In this document: positions 57,801 through 64,000 of the stretch, piece by piece | How positions within the stretch are numbered: position 1 is the stretch's first letter | How the letters are laid out: the number at the start of each line of letters is the position of its first letter | Assembly: GCF_000761155.1 (NCBI RefSeq) | Contig: NZ_CP009533.1 | Coordinates: 3,954,001-4,018,000, forward strand | Direction: 5' to 3' | DNA: 64,000 nt | Source of the DNA: Pseudomonas rhizosphaerae | GTDB taxonomy: Bacteria > Pseudomonadota > Gammaproteobacteria > Pseudomonadales > Pseudomonadaceae | Notes under the pieces: generated by a model | What the model was told of the DNA's origin: nothing | Database searches by the model: none | Seen by the model: only the letters and a program-made list of their open reading frames with translations | Position numbers and translations under genes: made by a program

Positions 57801-58107
57801 TGCCGCTTTCCAGGTGCTCCGGGCGCAGGGTCTCGACGGCCACGGCAGTGTCACCCAGATAGAGGGTGAGATCGTCGTTCTCGAGCATACCGATCTGCAA
57901 CACCACCTGCACAGCCACGGGCACGGCAGGATCATGCAGGTCGTTCTTGTTCAGGCCGTTATGCACCAGCAGTGCAGGTACCTGAGGCGCAGGCAAAGTC
58001 GGCGTGCCGGGGTGATAGGGCGCGGCACCGAAGGCGCCGACGTCGGGCGACTGGCTTTGCCGGATCTGCAGTTGGAGCAGGCGCAGGGCGTTGTTGAGAG
58101 TGGTCAT
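54814..58107 (-). CDS. Giant Ig-like-module protein A with distinct AT-rich C-terminal tip
   Basis: This 1097-residue protein is made of about seven beta-sandwich (Ig-like) modules of roughly 100-130 residues. Each has a strand of the type GD-hydrophobic-x-W (ENDEIVLHWSNQ, TQGTLTWTGQ, SGQTIQLHWKGQ, PGDLLTVKWLGR, AGDTVAIIWRLP). One canonical bacterial Ig repeat follows (TYNDEVVVMGTAAPSQQVQL, WSFTITNLAIRSYSITARAV). The last 150 residues (from YADFESNHTHGWIGLPSN) form a jelly-roll-like carbohydrate-binding type domain by appearance. No signal peptide, membrane anchor or sorting signal is visible; the N-terminus reads MTTLNNALRLLQLQIRQSQS. The body is about 60-65% GC, whereas the tip is near 40-52% in sampled stretches. 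It is a paralogue of the next gene, sharing the body but not the tip. Function unknown: adhesin-like or toxin-carrier roles are only guesses. Confidence 0.8.
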   Translation of the reverse strand: MTTLNNALRLLQLQIRQSQSPDVGAFGAAPYHPGTPTLPAPQVPALLVHNGLNKNDLHDPAVPVAVQVVLQIGMLENDDLTLYLGDTAVAVETLRPEHLESGIVTFYLLPSVFPQDGQVTLHYHHKVPPSDSFSVSRNAGPFLVKQSVPGNPDPDPSTPYVNEHLTPPTGIPATVTPGQPLTVTIPRYANIAENDEIVLHWSNQEIRKTVNAAEASTPSMPLTITVSADIIDNTPGLGLIVRYEIHDTVMNWSLYSLEAHADVDVPGSLHVPTLPQTNDYDQLDMDDLAGADVTVYIPVTGNNMPAGTQGTLTWTGQPILGPQLTYTAAFRVEASASRVTVKVPNAKAAALAGSSVTVYYDAIIGGQNKRSHRVTATVIGQPVTLAQPRLTGVTGNTFNPDIVTGSHQEVIVPAYGFMASGQTIQLHWKGQTASGTPMYTTVNHAVTSNTPQDVSLLIDKAFAITLGTGRVLEVYYEVTAQGVSYLSPTLQLTVVGIPSNLPKPTTEPVFANGEIDPGAIVDAIKVVVEPNSTLAPGDLLTVKWLGRSNASITLTDQAFPSSGNLEIRIGKTPYIDGNTNGYVDVSYEARRNGQPVGSSQVLQLHVGAAAELPWPLPKVVDATNGEVSTWQPVKPGTSYESNTATVVVSDSRILAGDTVAIIWRLPGGTDLTIPWMLAGAGEGRVPVPATVLVRSLGQTVQVGYVVFRGPASDLVGNSALMNLQVGTLPANELSELIILEAANSGAGPEFDVSRLMQDATIRVGRWPMIEVAQPVWLTLTGTRQDGSAWSKELLAATPTDATWVSQGRKTVNVTMAELKELKDGASLTVTFKVALDGSPTESDAVSFAPRVYTVKSVPDVRPVITTVRDSDGEIAHGGTTYNDEVVVMGTAAPSQQVQLLDGSTQISTVTADSNGKWSFTITNLAIRSYSITARAVYGSGLVSDPRNFSYYVLTREYADFESNHTHGWIGLPSNIISVGGSHVLSAAANGGPGMAGSISKTLTHLKVGGNYRWSAKLGFLTTQSFRFTKAIVVNRLGMNGVATVVVTNGNMTTLSGTFKAVSSTEPIYVYVGLMDTVGTGRPLQAIYLDDSLIELID

Positions 58108-58239
58108 GGCAGGGCTCTTGTGAGGTTCAGGTGGAGAGCGACTGTTATGACGGTAGAAGAAGAATGAAGAATTAACCGGTCGAAAATATAGGCGTTTATT
58201 TTTTGAAGTAGTGGAGTACTATTAAGATGTCGAGCGGCT

Positions 58240-58257
58240 TTGAAAGCAAACTTTCAA
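58240..58257. promoter_or_regulatory. TTGAAAG-N4-CTTTCAA dyad upstream of gene A
   Basis: TTGAAAG (58240-58246) and CTTTCAA (58251-58257) form a perfect inverted repeat 133-150 bases upstream of the gene A start. The leader of gene B has the same dyad at the same distance. It is a candidate binding site for a shared regulator that is not identifiable here. Confidence 0.55.
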
Positions 58258-58501
58258 GAGTATAAAGCAGGTACGGATTTATTCATTGTTGAATGCCGTG
58301 ATCGATAGCCGATAGCACTGGCGAAAGTTGCTGAGTGGTTAATTAACGGGAGCCTGCAGAGATATGCCAAAAAAGCCAGGTTACACCCCGTAAGGAGGTA
58401 ACCCAGCTGTAACTTTCAGTCAGGCTGAACACGCGACTGTATCGCTATGCCCAACCCCGACCAAACCTGAACAAAGTCGCGGCAGGCACTGTAACCGAGC
58501 C

Positions 58502-58528
58502 TTCGCGGCGCATGCGCGTTCCCGCGAA
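58502..58528. terminator. Hairpin after Ig-module gene B
   Basis: TTCGCGG (58502-58508) and CCGCGAA (58522-58528) form a short stem 20 bases beyond the gene B stop on the minus strand. It resembles half of a family-A REP end and may serve as a terminator; there is no U-tract. Confidence 0.45.
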
Positions 58529-58547
58529 AGCCGGCTACCACCTTCCG

Positions 58548-61500
58548 TCACAAAGGCCGCTTGAGCATATGATGCGCAGCCGTGCCTATTCCCTGACCCG
58601 CCTCGGTTCCTTCAGCCCCCGTACTCAGGTTTCTGGTGTAGTACCGGCGGATTCCGTCCGAGGTCGTGCCGGTCCAGTACACACCGCCTGGAATACCCAA
58701 AGCCGCCACTCCGCCATGGGCAGCGCATTGCGCCCAGATCTCTGCCATCAGCTCGCGTGTGAGGATGCTGCCCGCATTGCCGGGTAGGTACCATTGCCCC
58801 GAACCTGCGTAGCGGAACAGGAACACGCCGGAAACCGCTACCGTGAAGCTCAGGCGTTGGCCGGCAGAATCGCTCACCGTGATCGTGGTATTGCCTTCGC
58901 CTCGGGATTGCACCAGGCCCGAACCATCCACGGAGGCAACATTGCTGTTGGCCGACGCATACTGATAGGGCGGAACGCCACCCGACGCACTGCGCCGCGA
59001 GGATGTTCCCGCCGGCAACGGATTGGGTAACCCTCCAGCGACGTTGATATAGATTTTTCCATTGAGTACCAGGTGCGACGTGTCCACGACCAACGGACGG
59101 TTTGCGCGTGTGAACGTTCTGGCAGCAGAAGACTGGCCGCTGCCATAGCGGGCTCTTGCCGTCATGGAATGGGCGCCGATAGCCAGCCCGCCTGTTCCCA
59201 GACTCCAGTTCCCGCCTGCGTTGACCGTGGCCGTACCCTTGGAGCTCGAGTGATCGAACACCTCTACCTGCTGATTGGGTAGGGCGGTCCCACTGACAGT
59301 GACTTGGGCATCGTAGGTAGTGCCTCCCGGTGCCACTGTTCCCCGAGAGTCGGTGACGTTGCTGATGGTGGGAACGGCATCCGCCAGGCGTGTGAACGTT
59401 CGGGGCAAGGACTGCTGGCCACTGCCGTACAACGCCTTGGCGGTGAGTGAATGCGTACCTAAGGACAGTGCATTGACACCCAGGCTCCAGGCCCCGTTGG
59501 CATTGACGGTGGTTCGGCCCTTGGAGACGCCATTATCCAACAGCTCGACATCCTGATTGGCCGTTGCCGTTCCTGACACCGTCACCTCGGCGTCGTAGGT
59601 GTCGCCGCCGTTGGCCACTTCGCCCTTGGAATCCCGCACGCCGCTGATGAGCGGCTGGGTGTCTGCCACGGATCTGACGGTGTAGGTCTTGGGGGTAAAG
59701 GTTACGGCCTGGTTCTCGTCCAGCGCTTTGCCTATGCCGACTTTCAGCTGTACGGTCAGGCTGCTGCCATCCTTGAGCGCCTTGGCTTCGGCTTGGGCCA
59801 CGCGTGCCGTGCGGTAACCAAGGCTCGCCCATGCCGACTCCACCGTATTGGGTGGCGACAGCACGGTTTTTGAATACGCCGTGCCATCGGTCCTGGTACC
59901 GGCCAGCGTCAACCACACGGGCTGGCCTACCTCGATCATCGGCCAGCGACCAACCCTGAGGGTGGCATCCCCCGTCAACTGGTTCACGTCGAATTCCGGC
60001 CCAGCCCCGCTGTTTGCAGCTTCCACAATGATCAGCTCACTCAGCGCATGTGCCGGCAGCGTTCCCAATCGCAGGTTCATCAACCCGGAATTGCCCACCA
60101 GATCCGAAGCAGGCCCCCTGAACACCACATACCCCACCTGCACCGTCTGCCCCAGGCTGCGCGTCAGTACGTTGGACGGCACCGGCACACGCCCCTCACC
60201 GGCGCCAGCCAGCATCCAGGGAACGGTTAGATCCGTACCGTCAGGCAGGCGCCAGATGATGGCGACAGTATCCCCCGCCAGAATTCGGCTGTCGGTGACG
60301 ACGATGGTGGCGGTGTTGCTGTCGTAAGAAGTCCCCGGCTTCACGGGCTGCCAGGTGCTGACCTCGCCATTGGTCGCATCCACCACCTTGGGCAGCGGCC
60401 ACGGCAACTCAGTCGCTGCGCCAACATGCAGTAGCAACACCTGTGAACTGCCGACCGGCTGGCCGTTGCGTCGGGCCTCATAGCTGACTTCAACGTAGCC
60501 GTTGGTATTGCCGTCGATGTACGGCGTCTTGCCGATCGGTACTTCAAGATTGCCGGACACGGGGAAGCTCTGGTTGGCAATCGACGTACTGGCATTCGAG
60601 CGACCTTGCCAGTGAATGGTGAGAAGGTCCCCGGGCTGAAGGCTCGAGTTGGGCTGCACCACTACCTGGACAGTGGCGCCGACGGTGCCTGGGTCGATCT
60701 CCCCGTTCCAGAACACCGGATCGGTGGTGGGCTTGGGCAAGTCGGTTGGCACGCTCATCACGGTGAGCTCGAGCGTCGGCGAGGCATAGGTGGTGCCCTC
60801 GGTGATGATCTCGTAATACACCTTGAGCAGGGTGTTGGTGGCCAGGCTGGTGGCATACATCTTTTCGATCTGAAAATGGATGTCCTGCCGGTTGTCGCTG
60901 GCCAGGTCTTTTCTCTGCTGCACGTAGAGCGGGCTGCCGCCGGCGGCCCTTCCTTCCCAGTGCAGGATCACGGCCTGCCCGCTGGCCATGAAACCATAGG
61001 CGGGCACGACCACTTCCTGGTGGCTGCCGACGATCAGCGCCGGGTTGTAGTTATCGCCCGGAACACCCGTAAGGGTGGGCTTTTCCAGAGTCACGGCTTC
61101 ACCGATCACCGCGACGCTGGTGCGTTGCGAGGGGGTGTTCACGCCGTTCAGAAGCGCCTCGTAATACACGGTGGCGGTGCTGCCGATCAGCGCCATGGCC
61201 TTGTCGTTGGGCACCATGAGGGTGATACGGGTCGTTGCTTGCTCGATCTTGAACGCCAGGGTAAAGGTCAGCCGCGGCCCGAGCACCGGAATGCCCGTCC
61301 AGGTCAGCACGCCCTCCGTGCCAAGAGGGAGGTTGCCATTGACCGGGATCTGAATGGCCACCTCGTCGCCGTCCAACTCATCCATGTCCAGTTCGTCGTA
61401 GTCGTTGGCATCACGCACGGTGGGTGCATGCAGTACCCCTGGCGGATCGACGTCAGCGTGCGCTTCCAGGCTGTACAGCGACCAGTTCATCACCGTGTCG

Positions 61501-62237
61501 TAAATGTCGTAGCGCACGATCAGGCCCAGGCCGGGCGTGCGATCGATGATGTCGGCCGGCACGGTCACAGTCAGCGCCATGCCAGGGGTGGAGGCTTCGG
61601 CAGCGCTGACGGTCTTGCGGATTTCCTGGTTCGACCAATGCAGGACGATCTCGTCGTTCTCGCGGATGTTCACGTAGCGGGGAATGGTCACCGTCAGTGG
61701 CCGCCCTGGCGGTACCGGGTTGGGAATGCCGGTGGGTGGGGTCAGGTGTTCGTTGACATGGGGTGTGGACAGGTCTGGATCGGGATCGCCCGGTACGTTC
61801 TGTTTGACCAGAAAAGGCCCTACGTCACGGGACACGCTGAACGAGTTGGAAGGCGGGACGCCGTGGTGATAGTGCAGCGTGACCTGGCCTTCTTGGGGAA
61901 ACAGGGAAGGCGCCAGGTAGAAGGTGACAATGCCGCTTTCCAGATGCTCCGGGCGCAGGGTCTGCACGGCCACTGGCGTGTCATTCAGGTAAAGATTCAG
62001 CTCGTCGTTCACCAGCATGATGGGCTGCAGCACCACCTGCACGGCGATGGGCATGGTGGGATCGTGCAAGTCGCTTTTGTTCAGGCCATTGTGCACCACC
62101 AACGCAGGGACTTGCGGGGCGGGCAGGGTGGGCGTTCCGGGATGATAGGGCATGGCGCTGAAGGCGCTGATGCCTGGCGATCGACTTTGGCTGATCTGCA
62201 GTTGGAGCAGGCGTAGGGTGCTGTTGAGGGTAGTCAT
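58548..62237 (-). CDS. Giant Ig-like-module protein B with BIG2-like and novel C-terminal domains
   Basis: This 1229-residue paralogue of protein A starts with the same N-terminus (MTTLNSTLRLLQLQISQSRS) and the same order of GD-x-W type modules to about residue 890. It then diverges: two extra canonical Ig repeats (TYDAEVTVSGTATANQDVEL; TYDAQVTVSGTALPNQQVEV), a BIG2-like segment (GGVPPYQYASANSNVASVDG, GEGNTTITVSDSAGQRLSF), and a 90-residue terminal domain with LTRELMAEIWAQCAAHGG and GVYWTGTTSDGIRRYYTRNL. A block covering about residues 560-750 is almost identical to protein A while flanking modules are clearly more diverged, suggesting gene conversion. No signal peptide or anchor is visible. 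Unknown function; the terminal domain may be the functional tip. Confidence 0.8.
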   Translation of the reverse strand: MTTLNSTLRLLQLQISQSRSPGISAFSAMPYHPGTPTLPAPQVPALVVHNGLNKSDLHDPTMPIAVQVVLQPIMLVNDELNLYLNDTPVAVQTLRPEHLESGIVTFYLAPSLFPQEGQVTLHYHHGVPPSNSFSVSRDVGPFLVKQNVPGDPDPDLSTPHVNEHLTPPTGIPNPVPPGRPLTVTIPRYVNIRENDEIVLHWSNQEIRKTVSAAEASTPGMALTVTVPADIIDRTPGLGLIVRYDIYDTVMNWSLYSLEAHADVDPPGVLHAPTVRDANDYDELDMDELDGDEVAIQIPVNGNLPLGTEGVLTWTGIPVLGPRLTFTLAFKIEQATTRITLMVPNDKAMALIGSTATVYYEALLNGVNTPSQRTSVAVIGEAVTLEKPTLTGVPGDNYNPALIVGSHQEVVVPAYGFMASGQAVILHWEGRAAGGSPLYVQQRKDLASDNRQDIHFQIEKMYATSLATNTLLKVYYEIITEGTTYASPTLELTVMSVPTDLPKPTTDPVFWNGEIDPGTVGATVQVVVQPNSSLQPGDLLTIHWQGRSNASTSIANQSFPVSGNLEVPIGKTPYIDGNTNGYVEVSYEARRNGQPVGSSQVLLLHVGAATELPWPLPKVVDATNGEVSTWQPVKPGTSYDSNTATIVVTDSRILAGDTVAIIWRLPDGTDLTVPWMLAGAGEGRVPVPSNVLTRSLGQTVQVGYVVFRGPASDLVGNSGLMNLRLGTLPAHALSELIIVEAANSGAGPEFDVNQLTGDATLRVGRWPMIEVGQPVWLTLAGTRTDGTAYSKTVLSPPNTVESAWASLGYRTARVAQAEAKALKDGSSLTVQLKVGIGKALDENQAVTFTPKTYTVRSVADTQPLISGVRDSKGEVANGGDTYDAEVTVSGTATANQDVELLDNGVSKGRTTVNANGAWSLGVNALSLGTHSLTAKALYGSGQQSLPRTFTRLADAVPTISNVTDSRGTVAPGGTTYDAQVTVSGTALPNQQVEVFDHSSSKGTATVNAGGNWSLGTGGLAIGAHSMTARARYGSGQSSAARTFTRANRPLVVDTSHLVLNGKIYINVAGGLPNPLPAGTSSRRSASGGVPPYQYASANSNVASVDGSGLVQSRGEGNTTITVSDSAGQRLSFTVAVSGVFLFRYAGSGQWYLPGNAGSILTRELMAEIWAQCAAHGGVAALGIPGGVYWTGTTSDGIRRYYTRNLSTGAEGTEAGQGIGTAAHHMLKRPL

Positions 62238-62370
62238 GGCAGGGCTCTTGTGAGGGTCAAGTCGAGAGCGACTGGTATGACGTTAGAAGCAGAATGGATA
62301 ATTAACCGGTCGAAAATACAGGCGTTTAATTATTGGATTGATAAGGTATTATTACTGGGGCGCCTGCTTT

Positions 62371-62386
62371 TGAAAGCTGGCTTTCA
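62371..62386. promoter_or_regulatory. TGAAAG-N4-CTTTCA dyad upstream of gene B
   Basis: TGAAAG (62371-62376) and CTTTCA (62381-62386) are perfect inverted arms at 134-149 bases upstream of the start, the same place as the dyad before gene A. The spacer differs (CTGG against CAAA) while the arms are kept, which supports a protein-binding site over simple duplication identity. Confidence 0.55.
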
Positions 62387-62677
62387 TACGTTCTAGTCAG
62401 GTACGCGTTTATTCATCTACATGCCTTGCTAGTGGCTAATAGCTAATGGTGCTGACGGAGATGTATTCGATGGTAACGTGCTGAGGGGTGTTGGCGCTTG
62501 CAATGGCGCGTATTGAAATAGCCGCGTTGATGACGCCCGGAAATGTCCTGATTCCAGGGTTTTATAAGAGGTGGGTAGGTTATTAGGTCTGCAATGAATA
62601 GCACCGGACAAGTGTCAACTCAACGCTGAAACTCGCCGATGCCAGGGTTCGTTGGCGAATGCTGCAGGGCAGCGGAA

Positions 62678-62716
62678 ATAGCCGGATGATTTCCTGTAAA
62701 GAAGTCATCCGGCTAT
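62678..62716. terminator. 12-base perfect hairpin after Ig-module gene C
   Basis: ATAGCCGGATGA (62678-62689) and TCATCCGGCTAT (62705-62716) are perfect complements with a 15-base loop, 10 bases past the stop of the third module gene on the minus strand. It is a probable terminator, with only a weak T-run following. Confidence 0.65.
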
Positions 62717-62725
62717 GAGTTACCG

Positions 62726-64000
62726 TCAGGCAGGTTTCACTGATGCATTGGAGACTTGGCTATTGGTATCAAAACTGCACTCGCTGCCTACCATGGTGAC
62801 CTGAGTGATGCTTGGAGGATTGGTCGCACCCGTGCCAGAGGCATTGGTGATCTCATGATGGACCTCCAAATGGTTGTATCTTCCAGGGTACAACGTAGGT
62901 ACGAACGCCGAAGCCAGGATACGGAAATCGATATATTTCTGGGCAAACTCTTCAGGGTTCACCGTATCGGTGGCGGTAAACTCAGTGCCTGGCAACGCGG
63001 CTCCGGGGGCGGTTGGCCTTCCGCCAATGCCTTGTCCGTTGAGCACGATCCTGTCGTTCACAGCGGCATTTGCATACGTGAGCGGGATTCGGAAGATCGC
63101 TCCGTTGGTCGTGTTGCATCTGTCCAGGAATCCAGACGCGTTGCGGTTTAAAAACTCACCCACAGGAAGCGGTCCGCCGCCGCCTGGAGTCGAACCAGGT
63201 GAAGTGACTTGCACGATCTGCACAGCGGAGTAGCTGGTGTTGGTTACCGGAGGATACGGCGACGACGCCGGAATGGTTCGCTCTACAACATACTTGAGCT
63301 GAATCGCACCAGCTCCGGCCGAACCAATCTGCGAAGCGAGCAGAGTAAAGGGGTCCAGCGTGCTATTGGAGACTTCGGTGGCCGTGACCGCGCGAGCAGC
63401 GGGTGGTACATCCGTCCCTGCGTACGACACTGTAATCAGGTCGCCCGCCAGGAGATCCCCAGCAGTGGGCCAAGGGATGGTGATGGTCGCATTTTGAGCG
63501 TACTGCGCTGCGGTGATGACGTTCGCAGTGGCACCGCTACCTGTACTCAGCAGGCTAGGCAGCGCAAGGTTTTCGTTCTCGGGCGTGTCTGGGTCTGGAT
63601 CTGGGCCCGCCGGTGTGGCGATATTGACCAGCACATTGAGCAGGAGTGGAGAGGTCGCGACCAAGGCTTGGCTGCGGATGACTTGATAACTCGCCTGCGT
63701 GGTGTAGCGCAAAGCGTTATTGCCATTTGGATCGCCAGCGAGCACAGCAGCGTAGGGCACGCGGATCTTGGCCAACGGGGTATCGCCTACATTAGTGACT
63801 TTCCCAGCACCTACCATTCTATTGCCCCACAACAACACAAACTCATCGTCCACGGCAACGTTTTGGTAAGGAGGAATCTCGACATCCAGGATGCGCCCGT
63901 CTGCTTCGTCGATCACACCGTCGTCGGCAAACAGCGGAATTTCAGGTGGAGCCAGATTGATGGGCGTGTTGTGCAGTACGAACCGCACTGCCGTTTCCTG
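62726..64000 (-). CDS. Ig-like-module protein C, N-terminus outside window
   Basis: The frame is open from the window edge to a stop at 62726, giving 425 residues; the start lies beyond 64000, and the GTG at 63988 is not a convincing start. Modules of the same design as proteins A and B are visible: YQNVAVDDEFVLLWGNRMVG, LLAGDLITVSYAGTDVPPAA and YANAAVNDRIVLNGQGIGG. The linker PDPDPDTPENENLALP recalls the PDPDPSTPYVNEHLTPP linker of protein A. The similarity to A and B is moderate only, so this is an older or more divergent paralogue. It ends with a short SECSFDTNSQVSNASVKPA tail without further domains. Same strand and tandem arrangement as A and B. Confidence 0.72.
   Translation of the reverse strand, partial: QETAVRFVLHNTPINLAPPEIPLFADDGVIDEADGRILDVEIPPYQNVAVDDEFVLLWGNRMVGAGKVTNVGDTPLAKIRVPYAAVLAGDPNGNNALRYTTQASYQVIRSQALVATSPLLLNVLVNIATPAGPDPDPDTPENENLALPSLLSTGSGATANVITAAQYAQNATITIPWPTAGDLLAGDLITVSYAGTDVPPAARAVTATEVSNSTLDPFTLLASQIGSAGAGAIQLKYVVERTIPASSPYPPVTNTSYSAVQIVQVTSPGSTPGGGGPLPVGEFLNRNASGFLDRCNTTNGAIFRIPLTYANAAVNDRIVLNGQGIGGRPTAPGAALPGTEFTATDTVNPEEFAQKYIDFRILASAFVPTLYPGRYNHLEVHHEITNASGTGATNPPSITQVTMVGSECSFDTNSQVSNASVKPA

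Larger units (their letters stand above)
58108..58547. promoter_or_regulatory. Leader and promoter region of Ig-module gene A
   Basis: The first 170 or so bases upstream of gene A match the leader of gene B (62238 onward), including the block ATTAACCGGTCGAAAATA at 58171-58188 and an AT-rich tract likely to contain the promoter. The rest, toward gene B's stop, has GGTTAC/GTAACC inverted arms around 58379-58403 and a TTCGCGG/CCGCGAA hairpin (58502-58528). No gene is present. Confidence 0.6.
62238..62725. promoter_or_regulatory. Leader and promoter region of Ig-module gene B
   Basis: About 170 bases upstream of gene B match the gene A leader, including ATTAACCGGTCGAAAATA (62301-62318). The stretch 62320-62420 is AT-rich. 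The remainder, up to the hairpin at 62678, contains no convincing gene on either strand. Confidence 0.6.

Overview
The window is a high-GC chromosomal segment of a Pseudomonas, most likely of the fluorescens/putida lineages. The evidence is a run of core genes with clearly pseudomonad products and order (gbcA/gbcB, hemE, an nhaP2-mscK-selO block, putA/putP, dipA-aceF-aceE/glnE, and waaF-waaC-waaG-waaP followed by LPS-kinase paralogues). Two families of short palindromic REP elements, typical of this genus, also sit at many gene ends. No rRNA, tRNA, CRISPR array or intact insertion sequence was seen.

Layout. 1-2.1 kb: two tandem minus-strand TccC/Rhs-type genes. One is intact as far as the window edge; the other is decayed and keeps only its N-terminal part and an orphan C-terminal tip. 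2.3-5.1 kb: divergent gbcA and gbcB for glycine betaine demethylation. 5.1-8.7 kb: a chemoreceptor, a coiled-coil/ZapA-like pair and hemE. 8.8-13.2 kb: an MFS exporter, an orphan ParA, thioredoxin-2, a YgeA-type amino acid racemase and a HicAB toxin-antitoxin pair with a visible operator. 13.4-20.1 kb: selO, mscK and nhaP2, all on the minus strand. 20.3-24.9 kb: a 1525-residue toxin with a C-terminal EreA/TIKI-like domain. 24.9-30.7 kb: putA and putP, divergent around a cluster of GTTGCA sites. 31-42.9 kb: rlmJ, dipA, the aceE-aceF pyruvate dehydrogenase genes and glnE, which carries a REP element inside its reading frame. 43.1-50.0 kb: a seven-gene LPS inner-core operon with stop/start overlaps or near-overlaps throughout.

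From 50.1 kb to the end the window is accessory. It holds a large protein with a TcdA/TcdB-like DXD glycosyltransferase domain, a PAAR protein with a probable Ntox44 toxin domain (typical of type VI secretion cargo), and three tandem minus-strand genes for very large proteins made of repeated Ig-like modules. Two of the three are fully visible. They share about 890 residues of N-terminal modules and a conserved promoter leader, including a TGAAAG-N4-CTTTCA dyad at the same distance from each start, but have unrelated C-terminal ends, one of them in much more AT-rich DNA. This 'same body, different tip' arrangement has no signal peptide or recognised export signal and is the best candidate here for an undescribed system.

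How the parts fit: the core genes cover osmolyte and proline use, central carbon entry, nitrogen control, c-di-GMP turnover and LPS phosphorylation. The toxin-like genes (TccC/Rhs, TIKI toxin, glycosyltransferase toxin, PAAR-Ntox44) sit between conserved blocks and suggest an organism that competes with bacteria and meets eukaryotic hosts such as insects, plants or protozoa. All functional statements are from reading the sequence; no database search was run.
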